This document shows, piece after piece, positions 12,982 to 22,266 of a stretch of 64,000 nt of DNA. Positions within the stretch are counted from its first letter, which is position 1; each line of letters starts with the position of its first letter. A program made the position numbers and the translations under genes. The stretch lies in the NCBI RefSeq assembly GCF_002811245.1, contig NZ_NIVQ01000003.1, positions 1 through 64,000 of the forward strand, in the 5' to 3' direction. Under the pieces are notes generated by a model. That model saw only the letters and a list, made by a program, of their open reading frames with translations, did no database searches and was not told the DNA's origin. Origin of the DNA: Vibrio salilacus. GTDB taxonomy: Bacteria > Pseudomonadota > Gammaproteobacteria > Enterobacterales > Vibrionaceae.

Positions 12982-14592
12982 ATGTATCTACAACATTTTG
13001 CGCTCACTGAGCTGCCTTTTTCGATTGTGCCAAACTCTCGTTTCCTTTATCAAAGTCGGCGTCATCAAGAAGCGATAGTGCAAATTCAAGCCGGTTTGGG
13101 TGAAGGCGGCGGTTTTGCCATGCTTACTGGTGAGGTCGGGACAGGGAAAACGACGATTGCTAAGTCAATACTCAATACTCTAGCAGACAACACTCAGGCA
13201 GGCTTGATTCTGAACCCGACTTTTTCCAGTATCGAACTGCTTGAAGCCATCTGTGATGAGTTTGGTCTTGATTACCCTCAAGGCGCGTCACTCAAACAAC
13301 TTAATCAGACGCTGCATCACTTTTTACTGAGTAATCATAGCCAAGGCATTCAGACGTTGTTGGTGATTGACGAGGCGCAACACTTATCTGCCGATGTGTT
13401 GGAACAATTGCGTCTATTGACTAACCTTGAAACGGATAGGCAAAAGCTCCTCAAAGTTCTGTTGATTGGCCAGCCGGAGCTGCAGCAAAAACTGCAAATG
13501 CCGCAGTTAAGGCAGTTGGCCCAGCGGATCACCGGACGCTATCATTTATTACCGCTCAATCGAGACGAAACACGTGATTATATTAAGTTTCGTTTAACCC
13601 TTGCTGGTGGTTCGGCCGAGCTATTTTCATCAGCCGCAATTAAGTATATTGCGCGTCAAACGCAAGGTATACCACGACTGATTAACCTAGTGTGTGACGC
13701 TTGCTTGAAGCAGGCATACAGCCTTGGTGAACCAAAACCATCACTGGCTACGGTTCAGCGCGCCACGGACGAGGTGATGGGCTTTCAAACTGGCTCGGTT
13801 GCTCCGTTTAACCCACAAGCAAAATCTGGTCTGAGTAGCGCTGTCGCCACGTTAACAGTGGCGGTGACGCTTTCTGTAGCAGCATACGCCTTTATGCCAT
13901 CATTTAGCCATGCGTGGATACAAGCCTATCTTAAACTGCACCACCCACAAGTTGAGTCGACAACACAACAGCGTACCGTCTTTGCTGAGCCTGTGAAAAC
14001 GTTGCTGATGCAAGGGGTGAATCAAGAGCAAGGTCTTGCAGCGTTGTATAAGGTATGGGGCTATCGGGCTTCAGTGCTTGATCAACTGTGTCTCGACAAC
14101 ACACAGAGCCTGTTTCGTTGTCAGCGAGGGCACGCATCGCTGGCACAATTAATCGAGCGCAATGTGCCCGTGCTACTCAATCTGACTATCGATAAGCAAA
14201 GCTATTATGCGGTGCTTTATCAGGTTGAAAATAACTTAGTGACCCTGATGGTCAATGACCAACTGATGACCTTTGAACAACAGTGGTTAGACACTATATG
14301 GCAAGGCAATTATCATCAAATCTGGCAAAGTTACTGGTTTCAGACGCTTAAACTTGGTATGTCTGGCGAACCGATAGTGCGTTTAGATAAGCATCTATCA
14401 CAAGTGTTAGGAGAGCCCGAATCGGCCAATGATCAATTTGATATTAATTTGCAGCACAAAGTAGAGTTATTCCAGCGCTGGCAAAATTTAAGTGTCGATG
14501 GTATTGCGGGTAAAGAGACGTTGCAATTACTTGAGCGCCTTTCTCAGCAGCAAGCACCTAAGCTCGTGGTGCAGGAGGAAAGTAATGTCTAA
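12982..14592 (+). CDS. gspA: Type II secretion assembly ATPase GspA (ExeA-like)
   Basis: Inner-membrane AAA ATPase that with GspB helps insert the secretin GspD through peptidoglycan. The start at 12982 (MYLQHFALTELPF) fits the family; an in-frame start at 12922 adds 20 unrelated residues. About 536 residues: AAA domain with Walker A GEVGTGKTT and Walker B LLVIDEAQ, one transmembrane segment near residues 285-305, a periplasmic peptidase-C39-like domain (about 345-445), and a C-terminal peptidoglycan-binding domain (WQNLSVDGIAGKET). The order matches Aeromonas ExeA. It overlaps gspB by 8 bp, indicating translational coupling. The main gsp C-N cluster is not in this window. Confidence 0.92.
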   Translation: MYLQHFALTELPFSIVPNSRFLYQSRRHQEAIVQIQAGLGEGGGFAMLTGEVGTGKTTIAKSILNTLADNTQAGLILNPTFSSIELLEAICDEFGLDYPQGASLKQLNQTLHHFLLSNHSQGIQTLLVIDEAQHLSADVLEQLRLLTNLETDRQKLLKVLLIGQPELQQKLQMPQLRQLAQRITGRYHLLPLNRDETRDYIKFRLTLAGGSAELFSSAAIKYIARQTQGIPRLINLVCDACLKQAYSLGEPKPSLATVQRATDEVMGFQTGSVAPFNPQAKSGLSSAVATLTVAVTLSVAAYAFMPSFSHAWIQAYLKLHHPQVESTTQQRTVFAEPVKTLLMQGVNQEQGLAALYKVWGYRASVLDQLCLDNTQSLFRCQRGHASLAQLIERNVPVLLNLTIDKQSYYAVLYQVENNLVTLMVNDQLMTFEQQWLDTIWQGNYHQIWQSYWFQTLKLGMSGEPIVRLDKHLSQVLGEPESANDQFDINLQHKVELFQRWQNLSVDGIAGKETLQLLERLSQQQAPKLVVQEESNV

Positions 14593-15346
14593 AGTCATGC
14601 AAGCGCTCAAAGAGTCGGACCGCCTTCATCAAGCGACCCAATCTAATCAATGGCATTATTTACAAACCAGTGTTAAACCGGGTTCGCACTCAATTGCAAA
14701 ATACCTTGCCTTGTCATTATTGCCGCCAATCATGCTCAGCGCGGTTGTGGTGTGGCAAGACTATCAACTGACCAAGCAACAATGGCTTGAAAGTAATGTG
14801 GTTAAAACCTTAGTGCTTGATGTACCGTTTGACTATCATAGCCAGATGGCCCCAAGCTTTGAACCGCTCAAGGCGACTTATCGCGAGCCTCAAGCGGGCA
14901 CTGTTTCTGTTGTCGATACTAGCATCAGCAACAAGAGTGATGTGTCGAGCCAGAAAGAGAGTGTCATTGGTGAAGTCTCGCCAAATCAAGATCCATTGCT
15001 TAACGGACTCGATTTATCTGAGCTGTCACCTGAGCTAGCACGGCGTTTTGAGTCGGTGCTCAACCCGTCTGTACGTTCACCAAGTCCGTCAAACTTACCA
15101 GCTGCCTCTAATCTTGCCCAGCAAGCCGAGCGTTGGTATGGAAAACTGCCCGCGATGAACTTCCAAACTCATGTCTATTCAAATAATGTCAGTAAGCGTT
15201 GGGTTAAAGTTAATGGCATTGAATATAACCAAGGTGATTGGATCAGCGATAGGGTTCAACTCGTGGCGATAGATCAGCAAGCGACGTTGATTCGTTTCAA
15301 CAATGAAATGATAGAGGTTCCGGCACTCTATGATTGGCCAGGTTAA
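14585..15346 (+). CDS. gspB: Type II secretion assembly protein GspB (ExeB-like)
   Basis: Bitopic inner-membrane partner of GspA in secretin assembly. The start at 14585 (MSKVMQALKESDR) is preceded by GGAGG and overlaps the gspA end. An upstream in-frame start at 14492 lies inside gspA and is unlikely. About 253 residues: short cytoplasmic tail, one TM segment near residues 38-55, a low-complexity periplasmic linker rich in Ser, Pro and Asn, and a C-terminal GspB domain (about 190-253) with FQTHVYS and VNGIEYNQGDWI, typical of the family. A strong terminator follows. Confidence 0.92.
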   Translation: MSKVMQALKESDRLHQATQSNQWHYLQTSVKPGSHSIAKYLALSLLPPIMLSAVVVWQDYQLTKQQWLESNVVKTLVLDVPFDYHSQMAPSFEPLKATYREPQAGTVSVVDTSISNKSDVSSQKESVIGEVSPNQDPLLNGLDLSELSPELARRFESVLNPSVRSPSPSNLPAASNLAQQAERWYGKLPAMNFQTHVYSNNVSKRWVKVNGIEYNQGDWISDRVQLVAIDQQATLIRFNNEMIEVPALYDWPG

Positions 15347-15359
15347 GCGTTAGATAAAT

Positions 15360-15387
15360 AAAAAGGTCACTGGAGAGTGACCTTTTT
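15360..15387 (+). terminator. Bidirectional terminator gspB / SH3 gene
   Basis: AAAAAGGTCACT-GGAG-AGTGACCTTTTT. It sits between convergent genes and has A and T tracts on both sides. Confidence 0.9.
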
Positions 15388-15403
15388 ATCAATGTTTATT
15401 TGC

Positions 15404-16015
15404 TTACGACCAACCTGATGGAGAGCGTTTTCTGCGAGGCGTGATATGCGGAAGAATCAAACCTAGGAGTAGGCCTATTCCTGCAACGCCACCACCGTAC
15501 ATGAAGTACTTCAGCAGTAAGTCATCTTTTTGCGTATCAAGTTTTGCACGCAGTTTACGCACTTCTTCTTGTGACGCCGAAAGTTGTTGACTCATTTCAC
15601 TGTAGCCCTGTTCAAGATCGTTTATTTGACGGGTACGAGTTTCTAAAGAGTCGACCAGTCCAGCTTTTTCTTGATCGGCATTTGAACGTGCATTCGCCAA
15701 CTTTCCTTTGACGTCCGCGAGTTCTTTTTCAAGACGTGGCAGGCGCAACGCCATGCTTTCTTGATTAGTGACAAAACGACTTTCTACCCAGCCTGTGCGA
15801 CCTTTTTCATCTTGAACTTGGGTATAGCCAGTGTCTTTATTGATCGACAACAGCTTCACTTTATCGCCAGCATCTACACTGCCAATAATACGGAATTGGT
15901 TGCTCGGGCCAGAGTGCATATAAGTGAAGAGTTTATCAGAGATGTAACGGTTTTGAGCAAATGCAGCAGGAACAGCAAGCATTGATACTAAAACCAAGCA
16001 AACCAGTTTTTTCAC
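15404..16015 (-). CDS. ygiM: TIGR04211-family SH3 domain membrane protein (YgiM-like)
   Basis: Envelope protein of 203 residues and unknown exact function; it lies next to cca, as ygiM does in E. coli. Visible parts: signal peptide 1-20 (cleavage after AFA), bacterial SH3 domain about 22-92 (YMHSGPSNQFRIIGSV, GRTGWVESRFV), a heptad-rich coiled coil about 95-160, a TM segment about 168-188 and a basic tail RRKRSPSGWS. SH3b domains usually bind peptidoglycan or partner proteins in the periplasm, so an envelope scaffold role is inferred. Confidence 0.85.
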   Translation of the reverse strand: MKKLVCLVLVSMLAVPAAFAQNRYISDKLFTYMHSGPSNQFRIIGSVDAGDKVKLLSINKDTGYTQVQDEKGRTGWVESRFVTNQESMALRLPRLEKELADVKGKLANARSNADQEKAGLVDSLETRTRQINDLEQGYSEMSQQLSASQEEVRKLRAKLDTQKDDLLLKYFMYGGGVAGIGLLLGLILPHITPRRKRSPSGWS

Positions 16016-16113
16016 GGTAAATCCTTTAACAGTCTTTTTGCAGGCTTAATCGCCATTGTCTATTTGTTACTAACGTCAAATAGTAAGTAGTTTCTGAACC
16101 GACTGCAACAAAG

Positions 16114-16134
16114 AAGGGAGGCTGAGCCTCCCTT
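16114..16134 (-). terminator. Hairpin downstream of the Pit gene
   Basis: Palindrome AAGGGAGGCTGAGCCTCCCTT 55 bp beyond the Pit gene stop codon. The T tract is weak on the minus strand, so it may be a terminator or a 3'-end-protecting stem. Confidence 0.5.
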
Positions 16135-16188
16135 TCTGCGGGTTTGAGTCAATAATGACAGTGAGTTAACACATCACTGACGGATTAA

Positions 16189-17448
16189 TTAAGTGAACGC
16201 CGCTTGAATCGCATAGAAAAAGACCACGGCAAGTAGTGCACCCGCTGGCAGCGTCACAATCCAAGACGCTACAATGTTACGAACAACACCTAGGTTTAAT
16301 GCGGCAATACCACGAGCAAAACCAACACCTAAAACGGCACCCACAAGCGTTTGAGTGGTTGAAATTGGCAGGCCAGTACCGGACGCAAGTACCACGGTAC
16401 ATGCCGTCGCAAGTTGCGCGGCAAAACCACGGCTTGGCGTCAATTCAGTGATACCAGTACCAACGGTTGCCATGACCTTATGACCTAGCGTAGCCAAACC
16501 AACCACAATACCAAGACCACCCAATGGAAGAATCCACCAAGCAATACTAGTTTTACCGGTGATTTCTCCCATATGCTCAACAGTAGATACGACCGCTGAC
16601 AAGGGGCCAATCGCGTTAGCTACGTCATTAGAGCCGTGAGCGAAGGCCATTGCACAAGCAGTGATAACCATTAGCACGCTAAAGATGCCTTCAACGCCAG
16701 CAAAGCCATGCTCATCTTCACGACTGGCAAATTTCTTCTGAATGTAGAAGTAACCGCCGGCCATGACGATGCCAGAAACAATCGCTGCCCACATCCAGGC
16801 TTCACCATTACTAAGGTGTAGTCCAACGTGCTTAAGCCCTTTTTTAATTGTAACCAGTGCGATCACCATGGTCGTGATGAACATGTACACAGGTACAAAA
16901 CGTTTGGCATTAAACAGAGGATTCTCTGTGTCAAAGATCAGTCGCTGCGCACTGACAAAGATAACGTAAGCAAAGAAGCCGGAGATGACTGGTGTAATAA
17001 TCCAGCTACCAACAATACCTTGAACACTATTCCAATTAACCGCTTCAGTACCGACTGACACAGAGGCAAAACCAATAATAGCGCCGATAATAGAATGAGT
17101 CGTGGATACTGGCCAACCCATATAAGACGCAAGCAGTAGCCAAGTACCCGCAGCAAGCAGCGCGGACATCATACCGTAGACTAATACGTCTGGTTGGTGA
17201 GCAAATAGGGACGTTTCAATAACACCTTTACGAATAGTGTCGGTGACTTCACCACCTGCAAGGTATGCCCCTGCAAATTCAAAGATCATTGCAATGATGA
17301 TCGCTTGTTTTACGGTTAGCGCTTTAGAACCTACCGATGTCCCCATCGCATTGGCGACATCATTTGCACCAATACCAATAGCCATCAGAAAACCGAAAGC
17401 GGCTGCAATTAAAATCAGGACAGTGCCGTAGTTCGCAAGGATATCCAT
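16189..17448 (-). CDS. Inorganic phosphate transporter, PiT family
   Basis: Low-affinity phosphate (metal-phosphate:H+) symporter in the inner membrane. The start at 17448 (MDILANYGTV) is chosen because the AGGT ribosome site sits just upstream; a start at 17493 would add a polar, cysteine-containing extension not expected before TM1. About 419 residues with ten or so hydrophobic helices and the inverted-repeat PiT signatures GANDVANAMG near the N-terminus and GSNDVANAIG in the second half. It follows the PhoU-like gene in the same direction. A strong hairpin with T tract lies between the two, so full co-transcription is doubtful. Confidence 0.93.
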   Translation of the reverse strand: MDILANYGTVLILIAAAFGFLMAIGIGANDVANAMGTSVGSKALTVKQAIIIAMIFEFAGAYLAGGEVTDTIRKGVIETSLFAHQPDVLVYGMMSALLAAGTWLLLASYMGWPVSTTHSIIGAIIGFASVSVGTEAVNWNSVQGIVGSWIITPVISGFFAYVIFVSAQRLIFDTENPLFNAKRFVPVYMFITTMVIALVTIKKGLKHVGLHLSNGEAWMWAAIVSGIVMAGGYFYIQKKFASREDEHGFAGVEGIFSVLMVITACAMAFAHGSNDVANAIGPLSAVVSTVEHMGEITGKTSIAWWILPLGGLGIVVGLATLGHKVMATVGTGITELTPSRGFAAQLATACTVVLASGTGLPISTTQTLVGAVLGVGFARGIAALNLGVVRNIVASWIVTLPAGALLAVVFFYAIQAAFT

Positions 17449-17494
17449 CGTATTACCTAGTTGTTGATAACAAGCGGAGCAAAAATTTAGCACG

Positions 17495-17537
17495 AAAAAA
17501 CCCCTTCAGCGCGTCAGTATTTAGCGCTTATGAGGGG
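17495..17537 (-). terminator. Intercistronic terminator between the PhoU-like and Pit genes
   Basis: On the minus strand, CCCCT.A..AGCGC pairs with GCGCTGAAGGGG and is followed by six T residues. It lies downstream of the PhoU-like gene and upstream of the Pit start, suggesting attenuation or separate transcription of the transporter. Confidence 0.75.
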
Positions 17538-17582
17538 TGTGGCTTTATTTTAGATGCTCTTCGTTATTTGGTTAACTTATCG

Positions 17583-18263
17583 TTATGAGCGTGACAACAT
17601 TACTTCAAGGCGCGCACCAACACGTTGCGCCTGATCAGCAATACCGCCCACCCACTCTAGAATTTTGTAAAGGAACATCACATCAATCGGGTTCAGATCG
17701 GCTTCAATCGACATTAGCTGTTGACGAAGTTCAATCTGCATGACATCCGTGTCGTCCTCAATCGCATCCAGTTGGTGGATCATTTCAGCCACGAGTGTGA
17801 CTTCGCGACCTTTAAATCCAGTTTCCAATAACTCATCAAGCTCATTGATCACTTTTTGCGCTTGGTTTGCAGCATCAAGGCAGCGCTTCACATACGCAAT
17901 GAAGTTTTCTTGAAGAGGTGTAGGGATCATCAATTGACGGCCATAAACACGGCCAGCAATATCTTTTGCTAGGTTGGCGAGTTTATCTTGCTGTGTGAGT
18001 AGTTCTAGCATATCACTACGATCTACTGGCATAAACAAACCACGAGGAAGTTTGAGACGAATTTCGCGCTTAAGTACGTCGGCTTCTTTCTCTAGATGAG
18101 AAATTTGAGCACGAATTTCAGAGGCTTTCTCCCAATCACCTTTTGAACTAACTTCAAAAAAGTTGATGAGATGTGAGCAGCATTCATTTACGCACACAAC
18201 GTGGCGCTGCAAAGGTTTAATAGGGGACTTTGCAAATAACCCCATAATTGTATTTACTGGCAT
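17583..18263 (-). CDS. TIGR00153 / DUF47 PhoU-like protein
   Basis: All-helical cytoplasmic protein of about 226 residues in the DUF47 (Pit accessory, PhoU-related) family, which in many bacteria is paired with a Pit transporter and thought to modulate it. Visible features: MPVNTIMGLFAKSPIKPLQ start, a helix with EKEADVLKREIRLKLPRGLF, the conserved DRSDMLELLTQQDKLAN segment, and a second three-helix bundle with DAIEDDTDVMQIELRQ. ATG codons at 18269 and 18263 are both possible; the second is chosen from family habit. The downstream Pit gene supports a phosphate-uptake role. Confidence 0.88.
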   Translation of the reverse strand: MPVNTIMGLFAKSPIKPLQRHVVCVNECCSHLINFFEVSSKGDWEKASEIRAQISHLEKEADVLKREIRLKLPRGLFMPVDRSDMLELLTQQDKLANLAKDIAGRVYGRQLMIPTPLQENFIAYVKRCLDAANQAQKVINELDELLETGFKGREVTLVAEMIHQLDAIEDDTDVMQIELRQQLMSIEADLNPIDVMFLYKILEWVGGIADQAQRVGARLEVMLSRS

Positions 18264-18469
18264 GGTCATTCAACCCAATTAATATAACCTAAAAACTAAC
18301 ATGCACCATTTCATGGCGAAATGTTGAACGATGGCTATAAAGGCGCGCATGTTAACCCATTCAATCATTCATTAAAACTGTTTTAGATCATCATTAAGGT
18401 GATATTTCTTTCTTGCCGAGTAAGAAAATTGGCAATATCCTGTCTCTATCTGCTTTGAAAGGTAACGTT

Positions 18470-19987
18470 ATGGAAACCGAGATAGAACTGAAGTTTTTTG
18501 TTTCTCCTGAATTTTCAGAAACTTTGCGCAATAAGATCTCTGAAACCAAAGTGCTTCAACACAGCTGTCGAACGCTGGGTAACATCTATTTTGACACCCC
18601 TGACAACTGGTTACGTCAACACGATATTGGCTTGCGCATTCGTCGTTTTGATGATGTGTATGTCCAGACAGTCAAAACTGCCGGGCGTGTGGTGGCAGGG
18701 TTGCACCAACGGCCAGAATACAACGCTGAACACGATCGGAATCAACCGGATTTGACCTTACACCCTAGTGATATCTGGCCAGAGGATAAGGATGTTGCGA
18801 CACTTCAATCGCAACTTACCGCGCTTTTTGCTACCAACTTTACTCGTGAGCAATGGCTGATCGGTATGGCTGATGGTAGCCAAGTCGAAGTTGCCTTTGA
18901 TCAAGGCCAAGTCGAAGCGAGTGGCAGAGAAACCCCTATTTGTGAAGTAGAACTTGAGCTGAAATCGGGTCAAACCGATGCACTGTTTACTTTAGCTCGT
19001 AATTTCTGTGAGCATGGTGGTATGCGTCTAGGTAACCTCAGCAAGGCTGCGAAAGGGTATCGTTTAGCGGTGGAATACCCTGGTGATGAGGTAAAACCTT
19101 TGGCGCTGGTGCCAACGAATAAGCACGACACGGTAGAATCTTGCTTGATTAACTCACTTGAGCATGCGCTCTCACATTGGCACTACCACGAACAGATTTA
19201 TGCAGAGCGCGACTCGATAGAAGCGTTACATGAAATAAAAAATGCGATCAGTTTTGTCCGCCAGATTTTAACCGTTTATGGTGGTGTGGTTCCGCGCCGC
19301 GCGAGTGCTATCTTACGCCAAGAGCTGAAATGGTTAGAGCAAGAGCTTGAATGGCTGCGAGATTACGACTACCTAGAAGATTTACTTGGCGATAAAGGCC
19401 ATGCATTGCGCAAATTGGATGCGCGTAAGTTTTTGATCGCAGAACTTAAGTTAGTTCAAGAGCAACTTCCATCTCGTGAGCAAATGTTAGAGTTAATTAA
19501 TGGTGCCCGCTACACGGGCTTGCTGCTTGATTTAAGTCGCTGGATTCTGACTCGTGGATGGCAGCCGTTTCTCGACGATAAAGCTCGTGAAAAGATGGCA
19601 CTTAACATTGAGCATTTTTCGGTGGAGCAACTTGAGCGTACTTGGACTGAATTAATGCAAGCTTTTCCACCAGAGAAGAGCTTAACTGACGACGACTATA
19701 TCGATCTACAGTATCGCTTGATGCGTAACCTTTATACCGGAGTGAGTTTTGCATGCTTATATAACAGTGAGGATCGTAATAGCTTCCGTTTACCGTGGAG
19801 TGACTTACTGCACGGCACTGACGACTTGCTTAAATTAAAGCCCCTAGAACAACTGGTTGATAAGCTCGAAGGTGAAGATCGTGAGCAACTACAGCGTTGG
19901 TTGATACGCCAGCAAGGATCTATTTTACATGCAATGGAACAAACGCGAGTTATCTGTATAGAGGCTGAACCGTATTGGCGCGATTAA
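18470..19987 (+). CDS. ygiF: Inorganic triphosphatase YgiF (CYTH-CHAD)
   Basis: Hydrolyses tripolyphosphate. The start at 18470 (METEIELKFF) has AAAGGTAA upstream and gives the CYTH signature ExExK at once; a start at 18413 would add 19 residues with no family match. About 505 residues: N-terminal CYTH tunnel domain about 1-200 with alternating charged strands (IGLRIRRFDD, VCEVELELKSG-type segment) and C-terminal CHAD helical domain about 220-490 with the His-rich helix starts (WHYHEQIYAERDSIEALHE) that bind polyphosphate. ygiF upstream of glnE and hldE is the E. coli order, here interrupted by two genes. Confidence 0.93.
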   Translation: METEIELKFFVSPEFSETLRNKISETKVLQHSCRTLGNIYFDTPDNWLRQHDIGLRIRRFDDVYVQTVKTAGRVVAGLHQRPEYNAEHDRNQPDLTLHPSDIWPEDKDVATLQSQLTALFATNFTREQWLIGMADGSQVEVAFDQGQVEASGRETPICEVELELKSGQTDALFTLARNFCEHGGMRLGNLSKAAKGYRLAVEYPGDEVKPLALVPTNKHDTVESCLINSLEHALSHWHYHEQIYAERDSIEALHEIKNAISFVRQILTVYGGVVPRRASAILRQELKWLEQELEWLRDYDYLEDLLGDKGHALRKLDARKFLIAELKLVQEQLPSREQMLELINGARYTGLLLDLSRWILTRGWQPFLDDKAREKMALNIEHFSVEQLERTWTELMQAFPPEKSLTDDDYIDLQYRLMRNLYTGVSFACLYNSEDRNSFRLPWSDLLHGTDDLLKLKPLEQLVDKLEGEDREQLQRWLIRQQGSILHAMEQTRVICIEAEPYWRD

Positions 19988-20009
19988 TTGGCTGTTATTA
20001 CAGTGAATG

Positions 20010-20038
20010 AAACGAGAGCTTTACGGCTCTCGTTTTTG
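20010..20038. terminator. Terminator shared by ygiF and the K+ channel gene
   Basis: AACGAGAGC-TTTAC-GGCTCTCGTT followed by T residues. The right half overlaps the last codons of the convergent channel gene. Confidence 0.75.
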
Positions 20039-20788
20039 TTGCTGCGTAGTGTGAGATGCTCGTTCGATTTTATCGAGCCGCTTGAGAATTTCACTCTGTT
20101 TTTCTACCAACTCGATCAATAGCCTCTCTTTATTCTTTGAACGGTGGTCTTGACCTTTAGACGGTGAGGTAATCAGCGACGAGATCAAGCCAGAAATCAT
20201 ACCAAACAAACCCACGCCACAAATGATCAACGCTGCTGCCACGATGCGTCCAGCATCAGTGACCGGATAATGATCGCCATATCCAACAGTTGATATCGTC
20301 ACCAAAGCCCACCACATGGCATCGCCACCATTATGAATATTAGCAGCGGGAGATCCCCCCTCTAAAAACAACATGGTACTTGAACCAACAGTCATCAAAA
20401 TAACCAACAGTAACAAGATAGAAGCAAGCGTGGTTTCACGTTTGTTTTCCAATGATTCTTTGAGCGCGTAGCGACTCGAACGGATCACTAAGATCACTCG
20501 TAAAATTGAAAATAAGCGAAGCGGTTCGATCATTGGCATACTGGCCACAAAGTCTATCCAGTGGCGTTGCATATATTTCACACGATCTGTAGAGCGGATC
20601 AAATCTATACAGAGTTGTAACAGGAATATACTACAGATAACGAAATCTAAGCCGATAAATACCTGTCGAGTTTCTAGGCGCAATGGGAAAAACAACAAGC
20701 CCGAGATCACAAATAGCGCCATAAATGACAAGATCAGTGACAACAAGCTCATCGGTTTTATGTCGTTTTTGGTAATATCAATATTCAT
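20021..20788 (-). CDS. Voltage-gated-like potassium channel (ion transport family)
   Basis: Inner-membrane channel of about 255 residues. The start at 20788 (MNIDITKND) is chosen over 20824 because a GAG-type ribosome site precedes it. Four or five hydrophobic segments precede a pore loop with the K+ selectivity filter TVGYGD, then a final helix and a charged cytoplasmic coiled tail (RLLIELVEKQSEILKRLDKIE). S4-like arginines (LRVILVIRSSRYALKES) suggest a Kv-type six-TM layout. It lies between ygiF and a chemoreceptor gene, divergent from the latter. Its physiological role is not evident from context. Confidence 0.88.
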   Translation of the reverse strand: MNIDITKNDIKPMSLLSLILSFMALFVISGLLFFPLRLETRQVFIGLDFVICSIFLLQLCIDLIRSTDRVKYMQRHWIDFVASMPMIEPLRLFSILRVILVIRSSRYALKESLENKRETTLASILLLLVILMTVGSSTMLFLEGGSPAANIHNGGDAMWWALVTISTVGYGDHYPVTDAGRIVAAALIICGVGLFGMISGLISSLITSPSKGQDHRSKNKERLLIELVEKQSEILKRLDKIERASHTTQQQKREP

Positions 20789-20898
20789 ACGAAGCTCGAA
20801 ATAAATTAAATTCAGTATTATCAATGCAGTTGCACCTTCTGTGCCACTTTAATATAACGCATTGAAAACTCAAAATATGACAAAGTGGAGAACGGACA

Positions 20899-22155
20899 AT
20901 GACCAAGATGGTGTTTAAGCCGTGGGAACGAGTGATTACGGATATTCGACTGGTTCCTAAGATGGTAATGCTGATGGTATTCAGTACCTTACTCATCATC
21001 AGCAAACAGTTGTGGGACGCAAGCACCTTTTACGATTCTCTACTTGCCGCAACGCAAAACATTCAGGTAGCTCAGGAACATTACAACGCTTATCTTGTTC
21101 AAGTCGCCTGGCAGACAGGGTTGCTGATCCTCGTTTTTATCACGTTGTTAATGTTTGCGGCGCGTGTAATGTTGCGTCAAACCCAATATCTAAATGAGTC
21201 GATTAAATTAATGGCGCAGAAAGACCTTTCGGTGCCAATCGAAATGGCCTGCAAAGATGAGTATGGCGATGTAGCGCGCGAGTTAGAGAAAACTCGTGTG
21301 CAACTGCAAGAGATGATTCGACTACAGATAGATGCCTCGCAAGAGCTGTCTGGTTTGACTGAAGTAATGACATTAAGCATGTCAGAAACCAAAGAGTCGG
21401 CGAAAGAAGAGTTTGACGAAATTGATCAACTCGCAACGGCAATGAGCGAGATGACCTCTACGGTACAAACGGTAGCTGGCCATGCGCAGAGCGCATCATC
21501 ATTGACCGAAAATGCGTCTGGTTCGGCGGTTACAGGTCAACGATTTGTTCAAGATACAGTGAAAAAAATCAGCGAGCTATCGAAAGACATCGCAGCTTCT
21601 GCTAATGCGGTGAATCAAGTCGAGGAAAGTGTCGACTCGATTGGCAGTGTTGTCGGTACTATTCAAGGGATCTCTGAGCAAACCAATTTATTAGCGCTTA
21701 ATGCTGCGATTGAAGCGGCACGTGCCGGTGAGGCTGGCCGAGGTTTTGCTGTCGTGGCAGATGAGGTGCGTAACCTTGCTCAGCGTACTCAACAGGCAAC
21801 GGTCGAAATCCAAGAAATGATCTCTAAGTTACAAGCCAGTGCTAACTCTGCCGTTGACTTGATGGAGAAGAGTGTGGTTGAAGCCGCAGAAGGGGTTGAG
21901 TTAGTCACTAATGCTGGTGATGAGTTAGATGGCATTGTCGATCAAGTAAACCAAATTAATGATATGAATTTCCAAATTGCGACCGCTGCGGGTCAGCAGA
22001 GCAGTGTTGCGGAAGAGATGAGTCAGAACTTAACCAATGTGCGTGAACTGGTAGAAGCATCGGTGACCGTGGTCTCTGAGCTGCTTGAAACCTCTGAAAT
22101 CATGCAGCAGAATGCAGAAGAGCTCGACAAGAAGATCACATCATTTAAAGTGTAA
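20899..22155 (+). CDS. Methyl-accepting chemotaxis protein with minimal periplasmic loop
   Basis: Chemoreceptor of 418 residues. TM1 (about 22-36) and TM2 (about 69-91) enclose only about 33 periplasmic residues, so there is no classical ligand-binding domain. A HAMP-like segment (about 92-145) is followed by a long signalling coiled coil with the conserved hairpin tip [19 protein letters not shown] and [16 protein letters not shown], which contacts CheA and CheW. The protein ends FKV without a CheR-binding pentapeptide. Receptors of this form often sense cytoplasmic or membrane-energy signals; that is inference. Confidence 0.93.
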   Translation: MTKMVFKPWERVITDIRLVPKMVMLMVFSTLLIISKQLWDASTFYDSLLAATQNIQVAQEHYNAYLVQVAWQTGLLILVFITLLMFAARVMLRQTQYLNESIKLMAQKDLSVPIEMACKDEYGDVARELEKTRVQLQEMIRLQIDASQELSGLTEVMTLSMSETKESAKEEFDEIDQLATAMSEMTSTVQTVAGHAQSASSLTENASGSAVTGQRFVQDTVKKISELSKDIAASANAVNQVEESVDSIGSVVGTIQGISEQTNLLALNAAIEAARAGEAGRGFAVVADEVRNLAQRTQQATVEIQEMISKLQASANSAVDLMEKSVVEAAEGVELVTNAGDELDGIVDQVNQINDMNFQIATAAGQQSSVAEEMSQNLTNVRELVEASVTVVSELLETSEIMQQNAEELDKKITSFKV

Positions 22156-22175
22156 CTTCTCAAGTTATTATCAAG

Positions 22176-22207
22176 AAACGCCCACTGGCTACTAGTGGGC
22201 GTTTTTT
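22176..22207 (+). terminator. Terminator after the chemoreceptor gene
   Basis: ACGCCCACT / AGTGGGCGT stem with 7-nt loop and T6. Confidence 0.88.
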
Positions 22208-22266
22208 ATTGGTATAAATAGCACATGCCATCCCCTTAGCTGGTATTTCTCGAACAAGGAAGAATC

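Noticed and set aside
14492-14584. Longer GspB with 31 extra N-terminal residues
   Set aside because: The extension would be translated from inside gspA in another frame, is basic and Cys-rich, and the ATG at 14585 has GGAGG upstream.
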